NCBI GenBank assembly: GCA_965116195.1
Contig: OZ220491.1
Location: 1,550,001-1,614,000, forward strand
DNA length: 64,000 nt
Origin: Aldehydirespirator sp965116195
GTDB taxonomy: Bacteria; Actinomycetota; Acidimicrobiia; Acidimicrobiales; Aldehydirespiratoraceae
Direction of reading: 5' to 3'
Shown one piece after another: positions 26,453 through 35,456 of this stretch. The notes under the pieces were generated by a model that was not told the origin of the DNA, did not search any database, and saw only the letters and a list, made by a program, of their open reading frames with translations. Each line of letters begins with the position of its first letter. The stretch's first letter is position 1. The position numbers and the translations under genes were made by a program.

Positions 26453-27225
26453 CAGGCTGGCAACAGGTTGTGGGCAGCGAGATACTCGGCAATCACCTCG
26501 TCCGGGTCGCCGACAGCACGCAGAAGGCCTGCATCCAACCAGGCCACACGGTCACAGGAACGCTCAATGTCGGTCATGCTGTGAGTGACGAGCACCACAG
26601 AGCCGGCTGCTGATCTGATCTGATCAATGCGTTCGGCACTGCTGCGCCGGAACTCCTCATCACCTACAGACAGGACCTCGTCAATCAGCAGGATGTCCGG
26701 AATGCGGGCTGTGGCAATCGCAAAATGAAGCCGGGAGCGCATGCCTGACGAGTACGTACGCATAGGGCGGTCAATCACACCGCGCAGGCCTGCAAAATCG
26801 ATGATCTCATCCATCTGACCCTCAATCTGCGTGCGGGTGAAACCCAAAGCCAGTCCCCCTATGAGAATGTTGCGCCGACCCGACAAGGCTGGCCGAAGCA
26901 CCGAGGAAACACCCAACAGTGACGGACGGGACCTGCCCCGAATCGAGCCGGATTCCAATGGCAACAGGCCGGTCATGGCAGCGAGCAGAGTGGACTTGCC
27001 CGATCCATTGGGCCCGATGATGCCCAGCGTCTCAGACTCATGCAGATCAAAGGTCACACCGCGCAATGCCTGAACCACACGATGTTGCCGCCTCAGCCGA
27101 CCCTGCGAAAAGCTCTTTCTCAAACCCTCGGATGGATCCTCATAGACACGGTAATAGACATGAGCATCGTCAACGGTGACCGTCACGTTTGACCTGGGCA
27201 TGGTCACGCTTCTGGGCTCGGGCAT
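26452..27225 (-). CDS. Polysaccharide-export ABC transporter ATPase (Wzt/TagH type)
   Basis: Powers export of a lipid-linked polysaccharide with the adjacent permease. It has Walker A GPNGSGKSTLL, the signature YSSGMRSRLHFAIA, Walker B ILLIDEVLSVGDEEF and the H-loop LVTHSM. The ABC core matches the TagH/Wzt class. There is no C-terminal carbohydrate-binding extension, so export probably does not depend on recognising a modified chain end. The start is ambiguous (ATG 27225 or 27201) because the 5' end consists of repeats of AGCGTGACCATGCC. Confidence 0.88.
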   Translation of the reverse strand: MPEPRSVTMPRSNVTVTVDDAHVYYRVYEDPSEGLRKSFSQGRLRRQHRVVQALRGVTFDLHESETLGIIGPNGSGKSTLLAAMTGLLPLESGSIRGRSRPSLLGVSSVLRPALSGRRNILIGGLALGFTRTQIEGQMDEIIDFAGLRGVIDRPMRTYSSGMRSRLHFAIATARIPDILLIDEVLSVGDEEFRRSSAERIDQIRSAAGSVVLVTHSMTDIERSCDRVAWLDAGLLRAVGDPDEVIAEYLAAHNLLPA

Positions 27226-27275
27226 GGTCACGCTTGTGACTTGGGCGTGGTCACGTTCGGCATGGTCACGCTCCC
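27184..27275 (-). repeat. Short repeats containing alternative starts at the ABC ATPase 5' end
   Basis: GCGTGACCATGCC or close variants occur four times between about 27196 and 27275, spaced roughly 20-24 bp. Two supply in-frame ATG codons for the ATPase; one spans the permease stop. Confidence 0.8.
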
Positions 27276-28120
27276 AGACGACGATCCGAGCGCTGAAACA
27301 CCAACAGGCCAACGGTTGGCAACAGCACACACCAAGCGACCAGGCTCCAGACGACCCATTCGCTGACGTTCTCGCCCAGAAGGCACCAGCGGGCACAGCT
27401 GATCAGGTCATATATGGGGTTGAGCGCAAAGACTCGCCGCCATGTGGGGCTGGTAACGAACGCCTCCACACTGAAGATCACTCCCGAGCCGTAGAACAGC
27501 AGTCGGAACAGGTGCGGCAGCAGCTCGCGCAGATCCCTGACCGCCGCACCCAGGCGTGCGGCCAGAAAAGCTGCACCCATATTGAAAACGAACTGCGCCG
27601 ACAGCACGCCAACCAGTGCGAGCCAGCGCCACGCAGGTCGCTCGCCGGTGGCAAGCACAGCCAGGAGTGCCAGCACCAAGGCCGGCAGAAAGGCAATCGT
27701 CTGACCAATCGCAGTAGCTGCAGGCAACAAGATGCGGGGAAACTGGATCGACTGAATCAAACCCAGGTTTCGCGTGATCGTGACCGCAGCATCCTGAACG
27801 ACACGCTGAGTCAGATGAAACAGCGTCACCCCTACTATCAGGTAGCCCAAGAAGTTGTCAACACCTCTGCTGGTGTCAAGAAGTACACCAAAGACAAGAA
27901 AGTACACGCCAACCAGAAGCGCCGGGTTCACCACATGCCAGAGTTGCCCCAGAGCTGTGTCCATATTCTGGGCACGCAGGTCCTGCGCCGGCACAACAAG
28001 CGCAAACTCACGCCTGTTCCATGCCTCCCGCACATAAGCAACAACCGAGGGACGCGCAGTCAGGTCAATCAGAGGCCGAACATCTGACGTGTCGGCCGTC
28101 ACTTCAACCACAGGGTCCAT
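27266..28120 (-). CDS. Polysaccharide-export ABC transporter permease (Wzm/TagG type)
   Basis: ABC-2 type membrane protein of 284 residues from ATG 28120. Six hydrophobic segments are visible, with the family-typical LGQLWHVVNPALLVGVYFLVFG near the first and SIQFPRILLPAATAIGQTI in the middle; FALNPIYDLISCAR precedes the last helices. It lies immediately upstream of its ATPase on the minus strand. The frame stays open to 28738, but that part is antisense to the ligase gene and is not credible coding. Confidence 0.9.
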   Translation of the reverse strand: MDPVVEVTADTSDVRPLIDLTARPSVVAYVREAWNRREFALVVPAQDLRAQNMDTALGQLWHVVNPALLVGVYFLVFGVLLDTSRGVDNFLGYLIVGVTLFHLTQRVVQDAAVTITRNLGLIQSIQFPRILLPAATAIGQTIAFLPALVLALLAVLATGERPAWRWLALVGVLSAQFVFNMGAAFLAARLGAAVRDLRELLPHLFRLLFYGSGVIFSVEAFVTSPTWRRVFALNPIYDLISCARWCLLGENVSEWVVWSLVAWCVLLPTVGLLVFQRSDRRLGA

Positions 28121-28325
28121 ACTAAGATGGTTGGTGTCTGGTGCTTGAGTTTGAAACACCCACGTTTGTTGACCGTAGCGTGAAGCGCATCGGCTGCGAA
28201 GCCTCACCGTCGGACACCAACCGCAGCTTGAGACACCTGGGATGCCTTGATCGTCCCGGTCGTCTTCGTGCCGGATCAGCCCTGCCCCCATGTCATGCCC
28301 AAATCGCAGTCGGCGTGACCGTGAC

Positions 28326-29507
28326 ATGACACGCGTTGGTCGCTTGGCGACGGTGGTCACACTGGTCATCGTTCTCACCAACGGGCCCGTTTTCTTGTTG
28401 GCCATAGACGTGTTGAACCGACCCGGACACTGGGAAGACCCGGCGGTATGGCCGTTCTTTGCCGCCGCCGGCATTGTCCCGGCAGTGCTGCTGGTGCTGG
28501 ACCGATCAAGCCGTCCACCGAGGCCACGCACGGGCACGGAGTGGGCCGCAGTCACAGCCGTGCTCTGGTATTCGCTGGCGGCGCTGCTGTCAAGCACCTG
28601 GAGTGTGGATGGCAGCGAGACCCTGTGGCGTGCAACTGTGTATGTGGGACTGGCCTTGCTGGCTTGGCTGATGTCGGCGATGAGTGCCCGCGACCTGCAG
28701 CTGGTGTTGGCCGCGTTCACCGCGACAGCCGTGACCACGAGCGCAATCCTGATGGTGGTTTGGCCGCACCTGGGATTTGATTCAGACGGTCACTGGCAGG
28801 GTGTGTACACCAATCGCAACTCGCTTGCACCGATAGCTGCTCTCGGTCTGTTGGTGGGATTGCGCTACCTGGTTGACAGCGAGAAACGTTCGCGGATGGC
28901 CGCCTCAGCGCTGTGCATCCTGTCGCTGGCTGCACTGGCAGGCGCTGGCAGCCGCACGGCCTGGTTGGCGTTCGGAGTGGCTGCAGTTGTGGCTGCCGCG
29001 CCAATAGCGTATCACCAACTGCGTGATCGCTGTGGCCCACGAAAAGCTCAGGCCATCTCGGCTGTGGCTGCGACAGCCGGAGCCACCGGAGCCGCTGTGA
29101 CGCTGGCAGCTTTGTGGGATGTCAGCACGTTTGAGCAGCGCCGCACGATCTGGAGCCTCGTATGGGAACGCGTACTGCAACGCCCTGTCGGGGGTCACGG
29201 CTTTTTCACATTCTGGGATATTGGTGAGTTGACAAATCATGTCATGCTGCGCCGTGGCAGCGCCCACAGCAGCATCATGGAGGTGGCACTCGGACTGGGA
29301 CTGCTCGGGTTCATACCTTTTGCGATCATTGTGGTGTTGGCGGCGCGCCAGGCCGGATTGCAAGCCTGGCGACAGCCCAGCGCCGAAACCTGGCTGTGGG
29401 CTGCTGTTGTAGCCTTCCTGTTGATGGAGAACCTCACTGAGAGCTTCGTGCTGTGGTTCTCCTACAACTGGGTTCTGGTGATGACGGCAGCACTACGCCC
29501 GAGATGA
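28326..29507 (+). CDS. O-antigen ligase-like (WaaL/Wzy) membrane protein
   Basis: 393 residues from ATG 28326, with about 10-12 transmembrane segments. The conserved Wzy_C-type loop is visible as AGAGSRTAWLAFGVA, followed after another helix pair by the periplasmic loop with RPVGGHGFFTFWDIG and HNxH-like NHVMLRRGSAHSSIMEV. Members ligate or polymerise lipid-linked glycans. It is divergent from the ABC exporter and overlaps the next gene by ATGA, suggesting co-expression. Confidence 0.82.
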   Translation: MTRVGRLATVVTLVIVLTNGPVFLLAIDVLNRPGHWEDPAVWPFFAAAGIVPAVLLVLDRSSRPPRPRTGTEWAAVTAVLWYSLAALLSSTWSVDGSETLWRATVYVGLALLAWLMSAMSARDLQLVLAAFTATAVTTSAILMVVWPHLGFDSDGHWQGVYTNRNSLAPIAALGLLVGLRYLVDSEKRSRMAASALCILSLAALAGAGSRTAWLAFGVAAVVAAAPIAYHQLRDRCGPRKAQAISAVAATAGATGAAVTLAALWDVSTFEQRRTIWSLVWERVLQRPVGGHGFFTFWDIGELTNHVMLRRGSAHSSIMEVALGLGLLGFIPFAIIVVLAARQAGLQAWRQPSAETWLWAAVVAFLLMENLTESFVLWFSYNWVLVMTAALRPR

Positions 29508-31240
29508 TGACCCGGCTTCGGTCGGGTTGGACTGTCGTGGCCTTGATGTGCCTTGCGGTTCTTGCGATCTGGTTGCCCGACCTGGACCTGCCGCTCGGCA
29601 ACAGCGACGACGGCAGAATTCTGGCACGCAACGGCCTGAGTGCCAGGAACTTCTGGGAGCTGGGTGCAGTTGAGTCCCGCTTCGGGGCAGTGATAGAGCC
29701 GTTCATACGATCCGAGTACGACGTGGCCCCCAGATCGAAACCTCCCACAGCCGCTGTCACCTACGCTCACCACCCTCCGCTCCAGACCTTTGTGACGATT
29801 CTCTCCTTCGGAGTGCTCGGCGACACACTTCCGGCACTGCGGCTCGTCGGCTTCTGTATGGGTGCCGCGACCGTGGCCTTCATGGCCTTTTTGTTGAGAA
29901 CACGCGGCCTCAGTTGGGGTCCCACCCTCGTGGCTCTGGCAGCAATGGCCAGCACCGGCTTCTTCTACGTGTATGCACGCATCGGAGTTGGTTACTCGCT
30001 GCTCGTGGCTGCAACTGCTGCGGTCGCCTGGCTGCGTGAACGCCAAAATCCGCCGAGATGGGCGCTCGCTGCCACTGCCCTAGTCGCTGCGCTGGCGGCA
30101 CTGCAATCATGGATAGCTCTGGCAACGCTGGGCCTGCTGGTGCTCTGGCTGTTCAGCGGAACACTTCGAGACGCGCGCTCCCGCAGATCCCAACCAGCGA
30201 ACCATGTCAGTCCCGCAGTATCAGCAACAGAAACACTGCACCGCCGACACCCGCTCAAACCCCAGCCGGCAAGCCACGCCCACACCGCAGACCCAACAAC
30301 AAGCACTCTGCACCATCAACACCCGCTCAAACCCCAGCCGGCAAGCCACGCCCACATCGCAGGAACAGCAACAGAAACTCTGCACCGGCTGCGCAGTTGG
30401 CTCGCGTCAGGCTACTCCCCCGCTCTTGGCGCGCTGATCGCGGGTGCCGCAGTGGGAACAGCCATAACGGCTGCGTGGCTGCTCAATGCAACAGATGTGG
30501 CTGAACTAGGCGAACGCACCGCGTTTCGTATCGGCAGTGACGTGTCAACGGCCATTGAGCAGCGCCAATTCAGCTTCAGCGAGTTCCTGGCCCGTCAGTG
30601 GCAGTTCGCCAGCCACGAACTGATGGCACCGCTCTGGCTGAGACTGCTGCTTGTCCCTGCCCTGCTCGCCGGTGTTCTGGATCGCCGCACCCGGGCACCG
30701 CTGCTCATCACGCTCACCTTCGCTGCCACCTTGACATTCGGATTCCAACAAGGTGCCTGGATACACCGTCTCTGGAACTTTCCATGGCTGGCCCCGGTAA
30801 CCATCGGCTTGGCCGCTCTGGCGGATGCGGCGCGCCGTGCGCTCAGCGGCCCCGCTGTTCGCCTGCGCCTGCCGGCAGGACTGTTGACAGGCGGGTTGGC
30901 TGCAGCCACGCTGATCGCCGTCGTGTCCGGCCCCACCCGGGACTTCTATCTGACAGACCCGGCTGAGGCGGGTGCGGTGCTGGAGCAGGTGCAGAGTTCT
31001 CACACTCCCGAGGTGGTCTGGCACACGCCGGGAATCTCCACGGCTCGTTGGGTCTCCTATTACCTCAAGGCACCCGTCTTCGCGCTTGATGAGGAGCTGT
31101 TGGACGAGGTGGCTCCCGGTGACCTGGTGCTGCTGCGATCCGACCGGATACCTGAGTACATTCCTGACGAGGCTCTCAGATCGCCGCTCGCGCAAAATGA
31201 GGCGTACATGGTGATAGAAGCTGCCATGCTGAAGCCATGA
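29504..31240 (+). CDS. Polytopic membrane protein, probable polyprenyl-phosphate-sugar glycosyltransferase (GT-C/PMT-like)
   Basis: 578 residues from ATG 29504, which overlaps the preceding stop. It has an N-terminal helix, then a luminal loop with an acidic motif (LPLGNSDDGRILARN) and YAHHPPLQTFV. The YAHHPP element resembles the PMT/ArnT-like first-loop region of GT-C enzymes. At least eight more helices follow. A loop near residues 225-290 carries two 24-residue repeats (HPLKPQPASHAH) that are not expected in the family. Function is inferred from topology and context. Confidence 0.65.
   Translation: MMTRLRSGWTVVALMCLAVLAIWLPDLDLPLGNSDDGRILARNGLSARNFWELGAVESRFGAVIEPFIRSEYDVAPRSKPPTAAVTYAHHPPLQTFVTILSFGVLGDTLPALRLVGFCMGAATVAFMAFLLRTRGLSWGPTLVALAAMASTGFFYVYARIGVGYSLLVAATAAVAWLRERQNPPRWALAATALVAALAALQSWIALATLGLLVLWLFSGTLRDARSRRSQPANHVSPAVSATETLHRRHPLKPQPASHAHTADPTTSTLHHQHPLKPQPASHAHIAGTATETLHRLRSWLASGYSPALGALIAGAAVGTAITAAWLLNATDVAELGERTAFRIGSDVSTAIEQRQFSFSEFLARQWQFASHELMAPLWLRLLLVPALLAGVLDRRTRAPLLITLTFAATLTFGFQQGAWIHRLWNFPWLAPVTIGLAALADAARRALSGPAVRLRLPAGLLTGGLAAATLIAVVSGPTRDFYLTDPAEAGAVLEQVQSSHTPEVVWHTPGISTARWVSYYLKAPVFALDEELLDEVAPGDLVLLRSDRIPEYIPDEALRSPLAQNEAYMVIEAAMLKP
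30220..30400 (+). repeat. 72-bp in-frame repeat in the GT-C-like gene
   Basis: The block encoding HPLKPQPASHAH occurs twice, 24 codons apart, and is flanked by related (E/S)TLH motifs on both sides. It falls in a hydrophilic loop between predicted helices. Confidence 0.85.
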
Positions 31241-31320
31241 ACCTGCCAGCTTCTCATGACCGGTTGCTTGCCGCGTCGTACCGTGATCACGCTGCCATGC
31301 TGATGCCATGAACCTGCCCG
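31220..31320 (+). repeat. Duplicated start-codon region (71-bp spacing)
   Basis: GCTGCCATGCTG(A/T)(A/T)GCCATGAACCTGCC occurs at 31220 and 31291. The first copy spans the stop of the upstream gene; the second supplies the ATG of the 1100-residue glycosyltransferase at 31308. Confidence 0.9.
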
Positions 31321-34300
31321 TGCTGCCGGCTGCTGTGACCGGCAACGACTGGACGACTCTGGCTGTCACACCATCGGTGGACTTCACACCAACGCTGCCG
31401 GTGACGGTGGTCGTGACCTACTACGAGGCTCCCGAAGCACTTGAACTGACGTTGGCGGCGCTGGCACGCCAGAGCTATCCGAGGGAACTGTTAGAGGTGG
31501 TGATCGTTGACGACGGCTCACGCCAGCCCCTCGCGCAACCGACTGACGGCCCACTGAACCCCAGGGTCGTGCATCAGGAGGACCGCGGCTTTGGCCTGGC
31601 ACGTGCCCGCAACACCGGCGCGCGTGCAGCCAGCCACGACATCTTCGTGTTCCTTGACTGCGACATGATGCCGGAAGCCGACTGGCTGCACGAGCACGCC
31701 CGCTGGCACCACGCCGCCAATGACGTACTGACACTCGGCTTCAGGTCTCATGTGGATGTGGCCGGTATTGACTCAGGCACCATAGCCAACCGGCCTGGCT
31801 CGCTGGATGAGCTGTTCGCGGATCGTGCGTCCCAGCGACCGGAGTGGATCGAGTTCCACATGTCACGCACCAACAACCTGACCTCGGATGCCGACGACAT
31901 CTTCAGGATCGTCACCGGCGGAAACCTGGGCATCTCCCGGAACTTCTTCGAGATCGTTGGTGGTTATGACGAGAGTTTCACCCAGTGGGGAGCCGAGGAC
32001 ACCGAGTTCGGTTATCGCGCCTACACACGGGGTGGGTTGTTGGTACCGGTACGTGAAGCCATGTGCTGGCACCAGGGTGAGGGGGCAGCCCCAAGCGCAG
32101 ACGAGTCTGCCAGCCTTGAGTTGCAACGAGCCAAGATCTCTCAGCTAATCGCACATCACGGGTTCCGACGGGCTGGGTCCGGGCGGAGCTTCACAGTGCC
32201 CCAGTACGTGGTCACGATCCGCTCACAGGTGACCTCGGTACCAACAGCACCCGAGACGGTTGAGCAGGTGCTGGCCAACAGTGTCCACGATCTGGTGGTT
32301 TGGGTGGAGGAGCCAAGATCTGGGGCTTCGGATCATGCTGTGGAACGGGAGATGCTCAGGCGTCTTTTCACTGGAGACCCTCGAGTGCGGTTCGGGTCTC
32401 CCGGCGGCGCTCCGGAGGCCTTCCCGGCAGCCTCGTTCCACATCACAATTCCAGCCGATGCAACGGTCGCGGCCAAAGCAGTGCAGAGCCTCAGGAGCCA
32501 GCTGGGGTCAGCACCAGCCGCAGCGACCAACCCACTTGACCACGCCAACGGTGTCAGCATCGTGCGGGCTTGGGCGCTGCACCGAGCCGCCCGCCGAGGA
32601 CTCACTCTTGTGGAATGCGAGGCTGTCCTTCCGCTCGGCCTCAACGATGTCGAGGTGTACGGCTCATGGCGCGAGCACGGTCACGTGCCGCCCTCGGCAC
32701 TGGCTCGCCGCAATGCTGCCGCACTCTGGTTCCTGCGACGCATGCGCAGACGATTCAGACACCTACTCAGCGCACGCGCCTGGATGTGGTTCTTCCGACG
32801 CATGCGCAGACGATTCAGACACCTACTCAGCGCACGCGCCTGGATGTGGTTCTTCCGACGCATGCGCAGACGATTCAGACACCTACTCAGCGCACGCGCC
32901 TGGATGTGGTTCTTCCGACGCATGCGCAGACGATTCAGACACCTGGGGCATTTCATCAGCAGAAACACGCGTCGCGCCTGGAACATCCTGGGTTCCATCA
33001 CTAGAGAAGCATCCAAGGTGCGCAACCCCGGCGATTTCCGAGCGTTTGTCGGGTGGGCCACCCGCAGCGTCAAGGTGATCGCGGACAAGCGGTTGGCCAA
33101 GGTTCGTGACCTCGGCAGTTGGGTCGCAGGCACCACCACATCCGTGTTCAGCCGGATACCGCTGCCCTCCTGGCGGCCCTGGCCCCGCAAGACGGACAAG
33201 TCAAGTCAGCCGGACAAGTCAAGTCAGCCGGACAAGTCCGGAATCGTGCTGCGCCACCCCCGACCGGTTCGTTATCGCCTCGGACCGCCGATGGCACCCG
33301 CAGGATCGACAGCTTCAGCGGTCTTTGCTGCCTCCGCAGATGCCAGCGGGCCGATCAGCCCGCACACCCAGGTCGTCATAGCTGACACAGCCGATGACCT
33401 TGAGGAACTTCAGGTACCTACCGCGGTGGTTCTGGCCGACCTGGAGCCATCAGCCTCCGTGCCGGCCTTCGATGCCGAGCAGTTCAACCCGACCGGCTGG
33501 AACGCCAGGCATCGTTCGGCGCACACGAATCTGAGCGCTGCGCCTGGCCGTCGGCTTGATGCCGGTCGGCTCAAGCGGCTGCGACGGTACCACCACGTCA
33601 AAGACACCGCTGCCAATCACCGTTCCACGTCGTCGCGAGCCGGCATCCTGGCAGCTGCGGCAGCCGGCGGAGTGTTGGTGCAAATCAGCGATGCTGACCC
33701 GGCCACTGATGCAGCCAAGCATCCGGATGCACCTTCTGACTTGGAACTTCTCTTGGGTTCGGATCTCTACTCGCTGATGACCGATAGCCATATCAGCAAC
33801 GCCGACATGCACCAACGGGAGGCTTTGAGCATCGCCATGCGGCGCTGCGCCCTGCGCGACCATTCACTCCGAGCCCGGGCGCGTCACGTCTTGGCAACAA
33901 CGGGGTTGCAGGTTCCGGGCCTGCCGTCGGTCACCGTACTGCTGGCCACGCGGCGGCCTCACCGACTGACAGCTGCTGTTGCCGCGGTCAAGGCTCAGAC
34001 CTACCCCCATGTTGAGCTCGTGCTGGCACCACACGGCGAGGGTTTTGATTCCCGTGTCATCAAGGGTCTGATTGACTCCGCCGACCTGCCGGCTCAGGTG
34101 GTGCCGGTACCCGGACATGCGCCTCTTGGTGCCGTGCTGAACGCCGCGGTGGAGGCCTCCACCGGCACACTGCTCACGAAGTTTGATGACGACGACTTCT
34201 ACGGGCCCGAACACCTGTGGGATCTGGTGCTGGCACGCGAATATTCCCAGGCCTGTCTTGTGGGCAAGGCCGCCGAATACATCTTTCTGACCAACTCGAA

Positions 34301-34610
34301 CCGCACCATTCAGCGTTTCCGAAACCAATCAGAACGACTCTCGGCGACTTTGGCAGGAGGGGCTCTGATGATCTCCAGACACGATCTGGATGGGCTGCTG
34401 GGCTGGCGGGAAGTGCCTGCCGGGGTTGACCGTGCACTCATTGACGATGTGGCCAGGTCAAAACAGCGCTCCTATCGCACCCACGGGATGGGTTACATGC
34501 TCGTGCGCCACAATGAGGGGCACACCTGGTCAGCCAGGGATGCCTATTTCCTGAAAGAAGCCGACGAAATCCGCGAAGGATGCGATCTTTCCTTCGCCGG
34601 CATCGCCTGA
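31308..34610 (+). CDS. Two-domain glycosyltransferase (GT2-GT2) with a basic repeat between domains
   Basis: 1100 residues. The N-terminal GT2 domain (about 24-280) has VTVVVTYYEAPEALELTLAA, IVDDGS, the DxD motif FLDCDMMPEADW, GGNLGISR and WGAEDTEFGYRA, similar to chondroitin-polymerase-type enzymes. Residues about 476-545 are three and a half copies of a 20-residue, strongly basic unit (RRMRRRFRHLLSARAWMWFF). A second GT2-like domain (about 870-1090) contains VTVLLATRRPHRLTAAV and KFDDDDFYGPEHLWDLV. Two catalytic centres in one chain suggest alternating sugar addition. The ATG lies in a duplicated segment. Confidence 0.85.
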   Translation: MNLPVLPAAVTGNDWTTLAVTPSVDFTPTLPVTVVVTYYEAPEALELTLAALARQSYPRELLEVVIVDDGSRQPLAQPTDGPLNPRVVHQEDRGFGLARARNTGARAASHDIFVFLDCDMMPEADWLHEHARWHHAANDVLTLGFRSHVDVAGIDSGTIANRPGSLDELFADRASQRPEWIEFHMSRTNNLTSDADDIFRIVTGGNLGISRNFFEIVGGYDESFTQWGAEDTEFGYRAYTRGGLLVPVREAMCWHQGEGAAPSADESASLELQRAKISQLIAHHGFRRAGSGRSFTVPQYVVTIRSQVTSVPTAPETVEQVLANSVHDLVVWVEEPRSGASDHAVEREMLRRLFTGDPRVRFGSPGGAPEAFPAASFHITIPADATVAAKAVQSLRSQLGSAPAAATNPLDHANGVSIVRAWALHRAARRGLTLVECEAVLPLGLNDVEVYGSWREHGHVPPSALARRNAAALWFLRRMRRRFRHLLSARAWMWFFRRMRRRFRHLLSARAWMWFFRRMRRRFRHLLSARAWMWFFRRMRRRFRHLGHFISRNTRRAWNILGSITREASKVRNPGDFRAFVGWATRSVKVIADKRLAKVRDLGSWVAGTTTSVFSRIPLPSWRPWPRKTDKSSQPDKSSQPDKSGIVLRHPRPVRYRLGPPMAPAGSTASAVFAASADASGPISPHTQVVIADTADDLEELQVPTAVVLADLEPSASVPAFDAEQFNPTGWNARHRSAHTNLSAAPGRRLDAGRLKRLRRYHHVKDTAANHRSTSSRAGILAAAAAGGVLVQISDADPATDAAKHPDAPSDLELLLGSDLYSLMTDSHISNADMHQREALSIAMRRCALRDHSLRARARHVLATTGLQVPGLPSVTVLLATRRPHRLTAAVAAVKAQTYPHVELVLAPHGEGFDSRVIKGLIDSADLPAQVVPVPGHAPLGAVLNAAVEASTGTLLTKFDDDDFYGPEHLWDLVLAREYSQACLVGKAAEYIFLTNSNRTIQRFRNQSERLSATLAGGALMISRHDLDGLLGWREVPAGVDRALIDDVARSKQRSYRTHGMGYMLVRHNEGHTWSARDAYFLKEADEIREGCDLSFAGIA
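32736..32945 (+). repeat. 60-bp tandem repeat inside the glycosyltransferase gene
   Basis: Near-perfect copies start at 32736, 32796, 32856 and (partial) 32916, 20 codons each. DNA identity between the full copies is essentially complete over the unit, which indicates recent expansion. Confidence 0.95.
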
Positions 34611-34878
34611 CAAACACAACTACACACTGGCACAATTACACACTGGGAATTCACGAGACATCAACCTGGCTGCGCAACTCATGCCAGCCTCGCCGCTGAC
34701 GAGGTCCGCTTGGCGTGGTGCCAGCACCGCCTCCGGCTGGACTCTAGCCACTCTCGCGTCTGACAGTACAACTCAGTTGGGTGGTTCAGGCCCTGTGTGT
34801 GCGCGCCGCTCTTCGACCAGCAGCGTGCCAAGCTGGGCTGTTGGTGAGGGATACTACGCCGAGAAGGGCCGACTGTGG
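34611..34878. other. Non-coding spacer before the 61-bp array
   Basis: No gene is supported. A short repeat (ACACACTGG) occurs at about 34623 and 34638. A degenerate copy of the array core, GGTTCAGGCCCTGTGTGTGC, lies at 34783, out of the 61-bp register. Confidence 0.5.
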
Positions 34879-35456
34879 TTCAGGCCACGCGTGCGCGGAC
34901 TGCGTCGGTGTTGAGGTTGCTGCGTGCAGTTGGCCTGGGTTCAGGCCACGCGTGCGCAGGCTGCGTCGGTGTTGAGGTTGCTGCGTGCAGTTGGCCTGGG
35001 TTCAGGCCACGCGTGCGCAGGCTGCGTCGGTGTTGAGGTTGCTGCGTGCAGTTGGCCTGGGTTCAGGCCACGCGTGCGCAGGCTGCGTCGGTGTTGAGGT
35101 TGCTGCGTGCAGTTGGCCTGGGTTCAGGCCACGCGTGCGCAGGCTGCGTCGGTGTTGAGGTTGCTGCGTGCAGTTGGCCTGGGTTCAGGCCACGCGTGCG
35201 CAGGCTGCGTCGGTGTTGAGGTTGCTGCGTGCAGTTGGCCTGGGTTCAGGCCACGCGTGCGCAGGCTGCGTCGACACAGGTGGGCGGACAGTGCCCTGGC
35301 GGCAGTTCAGGCCACGCGTGCGTGGGCTGCGTCGACACAGGTGGGCGGACAGTGCCCTGGCGGCAGTTCAGGCCACGCGTGCGTGAGCTGCGTAAACAGG
35401 GCAGGAGTAGGTTTGGGTGTGGGGTGGTTCAGGCCACGCGTGCGTGGGCTGCGTAC
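34879..35456. repeat. Ten-copy repeat array with a strict 61-bp register
   Basis: The core TTCAGGCCACGCGTGCG, extending to about 27 bp, starts at 34879, 34940, 35001, 35062, 35123, 35184, 35245, 35306, 35367 and 35428. The roughly 34 bp between cores falls into three unrelated classes: copies 1-6 share one, copies 7-8 another, copy 9 a third. Units 8 and 10 contain a perfect hairpin CCACGC-GT-GCGTGG. The last core forms the final codons and stop of the flippase gene (AAHARVA). No cas genes are visible. Confidence 0.9.

Noticed and set aside
28121..28738. Extension of the ABC permease to 490 residues
   Set aside because: The added part is antisense to the ligase gene and lacks permease character; ATG 28120 gives a standard length.
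23879..31240. Integron-like attC sites at gene ends
   Set aside because: Repeats near gene ends lack the GTTRRRY/RYYYAAC core pairs and no integrase gene is visible.
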